From assembly GCA_041659105.1 (NCBI GenBank), contig JBAZYX010000001.1, positions 62,001 through 126,000 on the forward strand: a DNA stretch of 64,000 nt, written 5' to 3'. Source of the DNA: CAIUKV01 sp041659105. GTDB taxonomy: Bacteria > Actinomycetota > Acidimicrobiia > IMCC26256 > PALSA-555. This document shows positions 1 through 7,611 of this stretch, in pieces. A program made the translations under genes and the position numbers. Every line of letters begins with the position of its first letter. Position 1 is the first letter of the stretch. Below the pieces are notes generated by a model that worked only from the letters and a program-made list of their open reading frames with translations, made no database searches and was not told the DNA's origin.

Positions 1-1072
1 CGTCGACCCCGGTGGGGCGACCCAGGTCCCGTCCGGCCGGCTCCCGTCCACCGGCTCCTCGGGCTCCTCGTCGACCTCCCGCTCCTCGGTGGACGTCCAG
101 GCGATCGCCGACAAGGTCGACGACTCCGTGGTCAACATCACCACCAACGTCGAGGGCGGCGGCCTCGCCGCCGGGACCGGGATCGTCATCTCCGACACCG
201 GCCTCGTGCTCACCAACAACCACGTGATCTCGGGCACCACCGGGCTCGAGGTCGAGTTCGGCAACAGCGGCGTGACCCGGTCGGCCAAGGTGCTCGGCTA
301 CAGCATCGTCGACGACGTCGCGCTCATCCAGGTGCAGAACGTGTCGAAGCTCACCGCCGCGGACCTCGGCACGTCGTCGTCGCTGTCGGTGGGGGACGCG
401 ATCGTGGCCCTCGGCAACGCCGGCGGGCGGGGCGGCAGCCCCACCGTGGTCTCGGGGACCGTGACCGGGCTCGGCGAGGAGATCACCGCCTCCGACGCCG
501 ACGGCACCAACCTCCAGACCCTCGACGGCCTGATCGAGATCGCGGCCGACATCCGGTCCGGCGACTCCGGTGGCCCGCTGGTGAACGCCAACGGCACCGT
601 CGTCGGCGTGACCGCGGCGGCCTCGGTGACCAGCGGCTTCGGCTTCCCCGGCCAGACCTCGGGTGGCCAGGGCTACGCGATCCCGATCGAGGACGCCCTC
701 GCCATCGTCAAGCGGATCATCGCGGGTGACGGCGGGTCCGACATCCGGGTCGGCGCGACCCGCGCGGTGCTCGGTGTGTCGATCCAGCCCTCGCTCACCA
801 GCAGCCAGCGCTTCCCCGGCGGGAGCTCCACCGGGTCGACCGGTGGCGCGCCGGTGGTGGGCGTCGAGTCGGGGTCGGGCGCGGACAAGGCCGGCCTGGC
901 CGAGGGCGACACGATCGTCTCCGTGGGCGGCAGGACCATCGCCACCAGCGGCGATCTGATCAAGGCGCTCGTGCCCTACGCCCCCGGCGACACCGTGGAG
1001 CTCACCTGGCGGACCGCATCGGGCGACACCGGGCGCGCCAGCGTGAAGCTGGGCGAGGGCCCGCCCGCCTGA
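1..1072 (+). CDS. HtrA/DegP-type trypsin-like serine protease with PDZ domain, 5' truncated
   Basis: The reading frame is open from base 2, so the true start lies upstream of the window. The visible N-terminus is a Ser/Gly/Thr-rich linker, as found between the membrane anchor and protease domain of actinobacterial HtrA-like proteins. Counting from the GTG at 89, the catalytic triad is His45 (NNHV), Asp76 (DDVALI) and Ser160 (GDSGGPL). A PDZ domain occupies about residues 225-320 and ends the protein. The expected role is extracytoplasmic protein quality control; the membrane anchor is inferred because it is not in the window. The substrate is unknown. Confidence 0.9.
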   Translation, partial: VDPGGATQVPSGRLPSTGSSGSSSTSRSSVDVQAIADKVDDSVVNITTNVEGGGLAAGTGIVISDTGLVLTNNHVISGTTGLEVEFGNSGVTRSAKVLGYSIVDDVALIQVQNVSKLTAADLGTSSSLSVGDAIVALGNAGGRGGSPTVVSGTVTGLGEEITASDADGTNLQTLDGLIEIAADIRSGDSGGPLVNANGTVVGVTAAASVTSGFGFPGQTSGGQGYAIPIEDALAIVKRIIAGDGGSDIRVGATRAVLGVSIQPSLTSSQRFPGGSSTGSTGGAPVVGVESGSGADKAGLAEGDTIVSVGGRTIATSGDLIKALVPYAPGDTVELTWRTASGDTGRASVKLGEGPPA

Positions 1073-1115
1073 CCCCGATCGCTGCCGAGCCCGGCCGAGC
1101 GGCAACACTGCAGGG

Positions 1116-1859
1116 GTGCGAGTCCGGGACTGGACCGGAGCCGACTACTACCGGGAGCTCGGCGTGGCGCCCACGGCGACGCGCGACGAGATCAGCGCGG
1201 CGTACCGGGCCCGGGCCCGGCTGCTCCACCCCGACACCGGTCCGGCCGATCCCGCAGCCGAGCAGCAGTTCGTCCGGGTTGCGACGGCGTACCAGATCCT
1301 CACCGGCCCGCTGCGCGAGGAGTACGACCGCGCCCGTCGGCGCGGGCAGGTTCGTCGCCCGATCCCGGCCCCGGCGACCGGCACCGCACCGTCGGCCGGC
1401 GCGGCCGTCGCGCCGGTGTCGCGGCCGTGGCAGCTCAGCCGGCGCGGTGCGCGCGGTGCGCTGTGGGGCGGCATCGCGCTCATGCTCGCGGGGGTGCTCG
1501 CCGCCGTGGTGGTGATCTCGCTCATGGCCCGGGACGCCCGGCTGCGCGATCACGGAGTGGCGGTGGAGGCGCTCGTGGTCCGCGAAGCCGGTGCACCCCG
1601 GCTCGAGTTCGTCACGAAGACGGGCGACGTCGTGCGCACCGACGTGCCCGACTCGAAGTCGGGTGGCCTGGCCGCGGGCGAGACCGTCGAGATCCGCTAC
1701 GACCGCGACGACCCCACCCGCGTGGTGACGGCGACGCACACACTCGGGCGCGACATCACCCTCTGGATCGTGGCGGTGAAGCTCCTGGTGGTCGGGGCGG
1801 TGCTCGCGATCGTGGGCGGTCGCCGGCTGTTGCGGTCCGACCGCACGGCCGCGTCCTGA
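1116..1859 (+). CDS. J-domain protein with transmembrane DUF3592-like region
   Basis: 247 aa from a GTG start. Residues 8-70 form a J-domain with the HPD motif at 38-40, the motif that stimulates Hsp70 ATPase. A basic Pro/Ala linker follows, then a TM helix (about 110-135), a small beta-rich section of the DUF3592 type (about 140-205), and a final TM helix. There is no Gly/Phe region and no zinc finger, so this is not a canonical DnaJ but a membrane-tethered J-protein that could recruit DnaK to the membrane. An AACACT hexamer lies 6 nt before the GTG, a weak match to the leaderless -10 seen elsewhere in the window. Confidence 0.8.
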   Translation: MRVRDWTGADYYRELGVAPTATRDEISAAYRARARLLHPDTGPADPAAEQQFVRVATAYQILTGPLREEYDRARRRGQVRRPIPAPATGTAPSAGAAVAPVSRPWQLSRRGARGALWGGIALMLAGVLAAVVVISLMARDARLRDHGVAVEALVVREAGAPRLEFVTKTGDVVRTDVPDSKSGGLAAGETVEIRYDRDDPTRVVTATHTLGRDITLWIVAVKLLVVGAVLAIVGGRRLLRSDRTAAS

Positions 1860-1921
1860 CGCCCGGCCAGGGCCTGGCCGTTGCCTGGCGCCGCCCGCGG
1901 GCGTCGGGCCATGCTGCGGTC

Positions 1922-2377
1922 ATGAGCGTGCGAATGGACCGTGACGAGGCCTGGGCCCGGATCGTGGGGGCCCACACGGGGATCGTCACCAGCCTGCGCC
2001 GCGACGGGATGCCGATCTCCACGCCGATGTGGTTCTGCGTCGTCGACGGCGCCGTGCACTTCCGAACCCCGCGCAAGGCCAAGAAGGCGGCGCGCCTGCG
2101 CAACGACCCGAAGATCGGGTTCCTGGTCGAGGGCGGGGAGCGCTGGGCCCAGCTGTGGGCGGTGCACCTCGCGGGTACGGCGACGTTCGTCGAGGACGAG
2201 GCCGCGATCGAACGGGTGGACGCCGCGCTCGCGGCGAAGTACTCGTCGTTCAAGACCCCCCGCACCGAGATGCCCGACGAGACCCGCGAGCACTACGAGC
2301 GCCCGTTCGCCGTGGTGAGGATCGACGCCGAGGAGCGCATCGTCTCCTGGGACAACCGCAAGCTCGGCCTCGAGTGA
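1922..2377 (+). CDS. Pyridoxamine 5'-phosphate oxidase-fold protein (flavin/F420-binding type)
   Basis: 151 aa from the ATG at 1922. The split beta-barrel pattern is recognisable: an N-terminal stretch with TSLRRDGMPISTPMWF, then KAKKAARLRNDPKIGFLVE and a C-terminal PFAVVRIDAEERIVSWD strand. In actinobacteria such proteins are commonly F420- or FMN-dependent reductases or oxidases of unknown substrate; the cofactor cannot be decided from sequence alone. I chose this start because the frame upstream lacks family similarity and the ATG follows a weak -10-like CATGCT. It is 13 bp upstream of the enoyl-CoA hydratase-like gene, so the two are probably co-transcribed. Confidence 0.8.
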   Translation: MSVRMDRDEAWARIVGAHTGIVTSLRRDGMPISTPMWFCVVDGAVHFRTPRKAKKAARLRNDPKIGFLVEGGERWAQLWAVHLAGTATFVEDEAAIERVDAALAAKYSSFKTPRTEMPDETREHYERPFAVVRIDAEERIVSWDNRKLGLE

Positions 2378-2390
2378 CGGAGGAGCGCGC

Positions 2391-3149
2391 GTGAACGAGC
2401 ACCCGAACCTGCTGTTGGCCGACGCCGACGGCGTGCGCGTGATCACCATCGACCGGCCCGACGCCAAGAACGCGATGACGCTCGCGATGCGCACCGCGCT
2501 CATCGACATCGTCGCCGCGAGCGACGCCGATCCCGACGTGCACGCGATGGTCATCACCGCGACCGACCCGATCTTCACTGCCGGGGTCGACTTCAAGGAG
2601 CGCATCGGCGGCGAGAAGCGCCCGGTCGACTGGACGCTGCGTCCCGACCCCGCGGCCGCGCTGCGCGCCGCGGTCACCCCGTCGATCTGCGCGGTGAACG
2701 GGGCGTGCGTCTCGGGTGGTCTCGAGATCGCGCTGAGCAGCACGTTCGTGATCGCGTCCGAGCGCGCCCGCTTCGCCGACACCCACGCCCGGCTCAACGT
2801 CGTGCCGGGCTGGGGACTCACCGCGCTGCTGCCGCGCGCGGTCGGGTTGCGCAAGGCCCGCGAGATGTCGATCACGGGGAACTTCGTCGACGCCGAGGAG
2901 GCGCTGCGAATCGGGCTCGTGAACCACGTGGTGCCCCATGACGACCTGCTCGCCCGAGCAGTCGCGCTCGCCGGGGAGATCTCGCCGCAGCCCGCGGTGC
3001 GCGAGGTGCTGCGTCTCTACAACCGTGGCGCCGGGCTGAGCCTCGCCGACGCGCTCGCGCTCGAACGCGACTGGACCACCCACCGCGTCCACGATGCCGA
3101 CGCCTTCCGGAGCCTGGGCCAGGAGACGGCGAGACGCGCGAGCTCCTGA
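2391..3149 (+). CDS. Enoyl-CoA hydratase/isomerase family protein
   Basis: 252 aa, GTG start with GGAGGA just upstream. This is a crotonase fold: N-terminal VITIDRPDAKNAM, oxyanion-hole strand IFTAGVDFKE, and the CVSGGLEIAL helix. The first catalytic Glu (E144 of rat mitochondrial hydratase) is kept in GGLE. The residue aligned with the second, E164, is His in ADTHARLNVVPGWG. Related mycobacterial EchA proteins share this ADTHA...PGWG form, so the protein may not be a classical hydratase. Together with the following SDR it suggests a small acyl-CoA or steroid-type catabolic unit; the substrate is unknown. Confidence 0.85.
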   Translation: MNEHPNLLLADADGVRVITIDRPDAKNAMTLAMRTALIDIVAASDADPDVHAMVITATDPIFTAGVDFKERIGGEKRPVDWTLRPDPAAALRAAVTPSICAVNGACVSGGLEIALSSTFVIASERARFADTHARLNVVPGWGLTALLPRAVGLRKAREMSITGNFVDAEEALRIGLVNHVVPHDDLLARAVALAGEISPQPAVREVLRLYNRGAGLSLADALALERDWTTHRVHDADAFRSLGQETARRASS

Positions 3150-3212
3150 CCCCCGAGGTGCGGGCGGTGGCACCCGTGCGCGAGGGTGCAGCCAATCGAG
3201 CAGGAGGCTGAC

Positions 3213-4109
3213 ATGGGGATCAACGACGGACGCGTGGCGATCGTGACCGGGGCCGGCGGGGGCATCGGGCGCGCCGAGGCCCTGACCCTGGCCCGGGAGG
3301 GCGCGAAGGTCGTGGTCAACGATCTCGGCGGCAGCGTGAGCGGCGAGGGCGCGTCGGTGGGCCCGGCCCAGCAGGTGGTCGACGAGATCGTGGCCATGGG
3401 TGGCGAGGCGGTGGCCAACACCGACGACATCGCCGACTTCGACGGCGCCGGCCGGCTGGTGCGCCAGGCCGTGGACACGTTCGGTCGCCTCGACATCCTC
3501 GTCTGCAACGCGGGCATCCTGCGCGACCGGATGCTCGTGAACATGACCGTCGAGGAGTGGGACTCGGTCATTCGCGTGCACCTGCGCGGCACGTTCTGCC
3601 CGGTGCGCCATGCGGCCGCGTACTGGCGGGAGCAGACCAAGGAGGGCGTGGAGAACGACGCCCGGGTGGTCCTCACCTCGTCGACGTCGGGCATCTTCGG
3701 CAACGTCGGCCAGACCAACTACGGGGCCGCGAAGGCCGGCATCGCCGCGTTCGCGATCATCGCCTCGCAGGAGCTCGCCCGGTACGGCGTGACCGTGAAC
3801 GCGATCGCGCCCGCCGCGCTCACCCGCATGACCGAGAACCTCGGCGGTGGGTTCGAGCCGACCGAGGAGCACCGCGCCCAGATGGATCCGCAGTGGGTGG
3901 CCAACGTCGTCACCTGGCTCGCGAGCCCGGAGTCGAAGGCGTGGACCGGCCGGGTCATCGAGACCTCCGGCATGCGCACCGCGGTGGCTGAGGGCTGGCG
4001 CCGCGGCCCCAACGCCGACGACCCGGCCGACACCCCCGCGGGGGTCGGGGCCGTCGTCGTCCCGCTGCTCGAGGCGGCCCTGCCCCCGACCGGGATGCTG
4101 GGGTTGTAG
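3213..4109 (+). CDS. Short-chain dehydrogenase/reductase (HSD17B4-like SDR)
   Basis: 298 aa. The ATG at 3213 is chosen because AGGAGG sits at 3202-3207, a clear ribosome binding site. The Rossmann motif TGAGGGIG is at about residues 12-19, followed by the cofactor-specifying VVVNDLGG segment, NAG, the catalytic Ser strand LTSSTSGIFG and the YGAAK active site. The NDLGG pattern and long C-terminus resemble the dehydrogenase part of peroxisomal multifunctional enzyme type 2, which acts on 3-hydroxyacyl-CoA or 17-beta-hydroxysteroids. With the upstream crotonase-like protein this fits beta-oxidation, but the exact substrate is inferred. Confidence 0.88.
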   Translation: MGINDGRVAIVTGAGGGIGRAEALTLAREGAKVVVNDLGGSVSGEGASVGPAQQVVDEIVAMGGEAVANTDDIADFDGAGRLVRQAVDTFGRLDILVCNAGILRDRMLVNMTVEEWDSVIRVHLRGTFCPVRHAAAYWREQTKEGVENDARVVLTSSTSGIFGNVGQTNYGAAKAGIAAFAIIASQELARYGVTVNAIAPAALTRMTENLGGGFEPTEEHRAQMDPQWVANVVTWLASPESKAWTGRVIETSGMRTAVAEGWRRGPNADDPADTPAGVGAVVVPLLEAALPPTGMLGL

Positions 4110-4135
4110 CGCTCGCGCCGACCGACGGTCCCGGA

Positions 4136-6751
4136 TCAGCCGAACGGGTGGGTCCGGGCGAGGCGGGCCTTGTGGAGGCCGTCCACCGCGAGCACCGCGG
4201 GAACGGCGAGGAGGGCCACGCCGAAGCCGGCGAGGCTGGGGACCGCCTGGTCGAGCAGGTCGGCCAGCGGTGGGATGAACAGGAACCCCGCGAGGGCGGC
4301 CAGGGACGTGGCGACGGCGAAGAGCAGGAGCCGGTTCGTCCCCAGCCGCTGACGCCAGACCGGGCGCCTCGTGCTCCGGCACGCGAATGCGTTCGCCATC
4401 TGCCCGACGACCACGGCGGTGAAGGCCGCACCCGACGCCTGGAGCGCGATCGAGCCGCCGGGGAAGGGCTCGCCCGGTCGCCACCCGGCCGCGAGGAAGG
4501 TCACGAAGAAGGCGGCCATCTCCACCGCGGCTTCGGCGGGGCCGAGCACCGCGAACACGCGGGCGAGCACGGGCCGGTCCAACAGGTGACGGCGGGGCGG
4601 GGGCCGGTCGAGGGTCCCGGCGGCCGGGGGCTCGGCGCCGAGAGCGAGGGCCGGGAGCAGGTCGGTGCCGATGTCGAGGCACAGCACCTGGAGGACGCCG
4701 AGGGCGAGGGGGATGGTGCCGCCCGACAGGCCCCACACCACGAAGGGGGTGAGCTCGGCCACGTTGTCGGTCAGGTGATACGTGAGGAAGCGGCGCACGT
4801 TCGCGTAGGTGGCGCGGCCCTGCTCGATCGCGGCCACGATCGTCGCGAAGTGGTCGTCGAGCAGCACCAGGTCCGCGGCCTCCCGCGCGACGTCGGTGCC
4901 GGACCGGCCCATGGCGATGCCGATGTCGGCTTCCTGGAGGGCCGGACCGTCGTTCACGCCATCACCGGTCATCGCCACGACGTGGCCGCGCGAGCGCAGC
5001 GCGTGCGCGATGCGCAGCTTGTCCTCCGGATCGACGCGTGCGACCACGACACCGTCGCGGTCGAGCAGCGCGCCCAGCTCGTCGTCGGCGGCGGGCAGCT
5101 CGGACCCGATCAGGACGGTGGCCTCGTCGTCGACCAGCCCGACCTCCCGGGCCACCGCGAGCGCGGTGGCGGGGTGGTCGCCGGTGACCATCGCCACCCG
5201 CACGCCCGCGCGCCGGCACGCCTGCACGGCCGCGCCCACTCCTTCCCGGGGCGGGTCCTCGAAGCCGAGAAGGCCCAGGATCTCGAGGTCGGACTCGGCC
5301 GTGTCCGCGTCCGGCGGTGCGGGCGCAGACGGGTTCACGGCGCGGCGGGCGACCGCGAGCACGCGCAGGCCCTCGGCGGTGAGCGCGTCGAGTGCCGCGT
5401 GGGCCGCGCCGGTTGCGGCGTCGTCGCGGCAGCGGGGGAGCACGGAGTCGGGCGCGCCCTTCACCATCACGACGTCGTCGGCCACCACGGACGCGCGTCG
5501 GCGCCGCGGGTCGAACGGGTACCGGGCCTGCACTGCCGACTGGTCGACCAGGGGCGCACCTGTGCGGTTGGCCAGCGCGTCGATGGCCGCGTCCATGGGG
5601 TCGCCGAGCGCGGCCCAGCCCCCGTCCCGTTCGACCGCGCGTCCGGTGGAGGACGCACGCGCGACGCGGGCCAGCTCGCCGAGCGCGGTGACCGTGACCG
5701 GGGTGTCGGCCTCGATGGTGGCCGTGGGCTCGTAGCCCGTGCCCTTGATGCGCGCCGTCCCGCCGGGCGTCCACGCGCGGACCACGGCCATCTCGTTGCG
5801 GGTGAGCGTGCCCGTCTTGTCGGTGCAGATGAAGGTGGTCGACCCGAGGGTCTCCACGGCTTCGAGCCGACGCACCAAGGCGTGCTCCCGGGCCATCCGC
5901 TGCGCGCCGAGCGCGAGCGAGAGCGTGACGGTCGGGAGCAGCCCCTCCGGCACCAACGCGACCGTCACGCCGATGGCGAGCACGAGCCCGTCGTTCCACC
6001 CGATCCCGAGGCCGAGCCCGGCGAGGAAGAACGTCACCCCGACCCCGATCGCCACCCGGGCGAGGAGGTGGACCACGCGCCCGAGCTCGCGCGCCAACGG
6101 GGTCGGCGAGCGGTGGGTGTCCTGGGTCAGGCGGGCGATCGCCGCGAGCCGGGTCTCGGAGCCGATCGCCACGACCCGGGTGATCGCCTCGCCCTCCACC
6201 ACCAGCGCTCCGGCCGGGAGGTGGTCCCCCACGGCGACGCGCACCGGCCGGCTCTCCCCCGTGAGCAGCGACTCGTCGACCCGGAGGCTGTGCGACTCGA
6301 TCGCCTCGAGGTCCGCGCTGACCCGGTCGCCCCCTTCGAGGAGGACGAGATCGCCGACGACCAGGTCGGCGGCGTCGACCTCGGTCCGCCGACCGTCCCG
6401 CCGGACGGTGGTCCGTCGGGGGACGAGGTCGCGCAGCTCGGAGACGGCGCGCTCGGCCCGGTACTCCTGGGCGAACGCGAACGAGCCGTTCACGATGACG
6501 ATCACCACGATCGCCACGCCGAGCTGGGGGAGGCCGGCCAGGAAGGCGAGGACCGCCGCGACCCAGAGCATGAACGCGAAGAAGTGCGTCATCTGGGCGA
6601 GCAGCTGGCGGGCCGGCGACGGCTGGCGCGGGAGCGGGAGGCGGTTCGGGCCGTCGCGTGCGAGCCGGGCCCCGGCTTCGGCGGAGGTCAGTCCGGCGGG
6701 TGCGGTGTCGCCGTCGGCAGGCGGTCCAGGTGTGCTCGGCTCGTTCGCCAT
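4136..6751 (-). CDS. P-type cation-transporting ATPase, P2 (Na,K/H,K-ATPase-like) type
   Basis: 871 aa from the ATG at 6751. It has an N-terminal cation-ATPase domain, TGES of the A-domain, the phosphorylation site ICTDKTGTLT (Asp near 311), KGAPD of the N-domain and TGDGVNDGPAL at the hinge. Ion-site helices look like the P2C group: M4 VALVPEGLLPTVTLSLA, M5 YHLTDNVAELTPF, M6 LCLDIGTDLLPALALGAE. Glu of PEGL, Asn and Glu of M5 and both Asp of M6 are present; the position of Na,K-ATPase Ser775 is Asp. Three further TM segments follow. Export of Na+, Ca2+ or H+ is possible. An in-frame extension upstream of 6751 has no family similarity and was left out. Confidence 0.92.
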   Translation of the reverse strand: MANEPSTPGPPADGDTAPAGLTSAEAGARLARDGPNRLPLPRQPSPARQLLAQMTHFFAFMLWVAAVLAFLAGLPQLGVAIVVIVIVNGSFAFAQEYRAERAVSELRDLVPRRTTVRRDGRRTEVDAADLVVGDLVLLEGGDRVSADLEAIESHSLRVDESLLTGESRPVRVAVGDHLPAGALVVEGEAITRVVAIGSETRLAAIARLTQDTHRSPTPLARELGRVVHLLARVAIGVGVTFFLAGLGLGIGWNDGLVLAIGVTVALVPEGLLPTVTLSLALGAQRMAREHALVRRLEAVETLGSTTFICTDKTGTLTRNEMAVVRAWTPGGTARIKGTGYEPTATIEADTPVTVTALGELARVARASSTGRAVERDGGWAALGDPMDAAIDALANRTGAPLVDQSAVQARYPFDPRRRRASVVADDVVMVKGAPDSVLPRCRDDAATGAAHAALDALTAEGLRVLAVARRAVNPSAPAPPDADTAESDLEILGLLGFEDPPREGVGAAVQACRRAGVRVAMVTGDHPATALAVAREVGLVDDEATVLIGSELPAADDELGALLDRDGVVVARVDPEDKLRIAHALRSRGHVVAMTGDGVNDGPALQEADIGIAMGRSGTDVAREAADLVLLDDHFATIVAAIEQGRATYANVRRFLTYHLTDNVAELTPFVVWGLSGGTIPLALGVLQVLCLDIGTDLLPALALGAEPPAAGTLDRPPPRRHLLDRPVLARVFAVLGPAEAAVEMAAFFVTFLAAGWRPGEPFPGGSIALQASGAAFTAVVVGQMANAFACRSTRRPVWRQRLGTNRLLLFAVATSLAALAGFLFIPPLADLLDQAVPSLAGFGVALLAVPAVLAVDGLHKARLARTHPFG

Positions 6752-6761
6752 GCTGGCGGCG

Positions 6762-6767
6762 ACGGTA
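6762..6767 (-). promoter_or_regulatory. Probable -10 box of the P-type ATPase gene
   Basis: TACCGT read on the minus strand, 10 nt before the ATG at 6751. This implies a transcript starting within a few bases of the start codon, like the other TANNNT boxes in the window. No Shine-Dalgarno sequence is visible. Confidence 0.4.
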
Positions 6768-6795
6768 CCGGCGGCCGGCGAGGGGACGCGGGTTG

Positions 6796-7146
6796 TCAGC
6801 CGGGCCGGGCGCGGCCGACCACGGCGACCCGGTCCGTGCCGGCGACCACGACTTCGAGCGTGGCGGTGCCGCCGGTCGCGTCGAGCTCCACGGCGGCCGC
6901 AACCGTGTCGCCGCCGTGGACCAAGCCCACGAAGGTGATCTCGAGCTCGCCGCGGGCGAGGAACGCCTCGCCCCACGTGTCGAGCAGCAGGCCGTACGCG
7001 GGCCCCGCCGCCTGCATGCCCTGGGCGACGAGGCCGGAGAAGCCGAGCCCGGCGGCCGTGTCGGGATCGGAGTGGAAGTTGCCCCGCCGCGAGTAGGCGA
7101 GGAGCAGCTCGTCGGTGAGGTGGAGGGAACGGGTCCGGCGGGTCAC
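6796..7146 (-). CDS. MaoC-like hot-dog dehydratase, small subunit type
   Basis: 116 aa from the GTG at 7146, which overlaps the stop of the upstream gene in a GTGA. The sequence follows the MaoC/hydratase-2 pattern: YSRRGNFHSDPDTAAGLGFS, then VAQGMQAAG and a final beta sheet. The hydratase-2 His is kept (NFHSD), but the Asp of the usual SGDxNPxH is not evident: RRGN stands there. It probably forms a heterodimer with the upstream gene product, by analogy with HadA/HadB-type (3R)-hydroxyacyl dehydratases of mycobacteria. If so, it could act in fatty-acid elongation or CoA-ester metabolism; this is inference. Confidence 0.75.
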   Translation of the reverse strand: MTRRTRSLHLTDELLLAYSRRGNFHSDPDTAAGLGFSGLVAQGMQAAGPAYGLLLDTWGEAFLARGELEITFVGLVHGGDTVAAAVELDATGGTATLEVVVAGTDRVAVVGRARPG

Positions 7147-7568
7147 GACGGGATCCCGGTGAACGTGGACGCCGCCGTCCACAGTGGGCCGTCGGCGGTC
7201 GCGATCTCGGCCGTGACCACGGTGTAGCGCCGGCCCCGGCGTTCGCTGCGCTCGGTCACGGTGGCGTCCACCCACAGCTCTGCCGGCGCCGAGGCTCGGC
7301 GGTGGCAGCGCAGCGCCTGGCGCGTCTGGAGCAGGGGCGCGGGATCCACCGCCAGGACGGTCAGCACGACGAGGTTGGCCGCGATCGGGGGGTAGAGCGC
7401 CCCGGCCCGGAGGAGCGGGTGGTCCACCCCGGCCGCCTGCCAGTACCGCGCGTTGGCCGCCGCCGACACCGTGACGGAGAATCGGGGGAGGACGGCGCCG
7501 ACCACCGTGCCCGGGAGCACCGGTTCGGCCGCTCCGTTCACCGGAATGCTGCCCGGAATGTCGGCCAA
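7143..7568 (-). CDS. FAS1-type/MaoC N-terminal-like hot-dog dehydratase
   Basis: 141 aa if it starts at the TTG at 7568; a GTG at 7541 would shorten it by nine residues. A MaoC N-terminal-type hot-dog domain is recognisable: an opening strand, then a helix with ARYWQAAGVDHPLLRAGALYP, then RCHRRASAPAELWVDATVTERSERRGRRYTVV. It overlaps the following small dehydratase by 4 bp (GTGA), so the two are translationally coupled and probably one enzyme. The start lies beside the palindrome at 7571-7611 and diverges from argC, so this operon may share a control region with arginine biosynthesis. Confidence 0.72.
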   Translation of the reverse strand: MADIPGSIPVNGAAEPVLPGTVVGAVLPRFSVTVSAAANARYWQAAGVDHPLLRAGALYPPIAANLVVLTVLAVDPAPLLQTRQALRCHRRASAPAELWVDATVTERSERRGRRYTVVTAEIATADGPLWTAASTFTGIPS

Positions 7569-7570
7569 TT

Positions 7571-7611
7571 GTTATGCGTCATGTTGTATAGTATGCACCA
7601 TGTCGTATAAC
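7571..7611 (+). promoter_or_regulatory. 41-bp imperfect palindrome over the argC -10 box and start: probable ArgR operator
   Basis: An AT-rich island in a very GC-rich region. Sixteen of twenty positions in one half match the other half as an inverted repeat centred at 7591. The core TGTATAGTATGCA resembles an ARG box (TGNAT...ATNCA). The hexamer TATAGT (7587-7592) stands 7 nt before the argC ATG at 7600, so it is both the likely -10 of a leaderless transcript and the centre of the palindrome; ArgR binding would block transcription directly. The reverse strand offers TACTAT, so the divergent dehydratase operon could be controlled too. argR is encoded downstream in the same operon. Confidence 0.7.

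Noticed and set aside
6752..6976. N-terminal extension of 75 residues of the P-type ATPase
   Set aside because: Arg/Gly/His-rich without similarity; it covers the dehydratase gene and the -10 box at 6762.
4148..7096. Very long plus-strand reading frame of 982 codons
   Set aside because: It is the complement of the P-type ATPase gene; composition is His/Arg/Gly-rich without any domain, an artefact of high GC.
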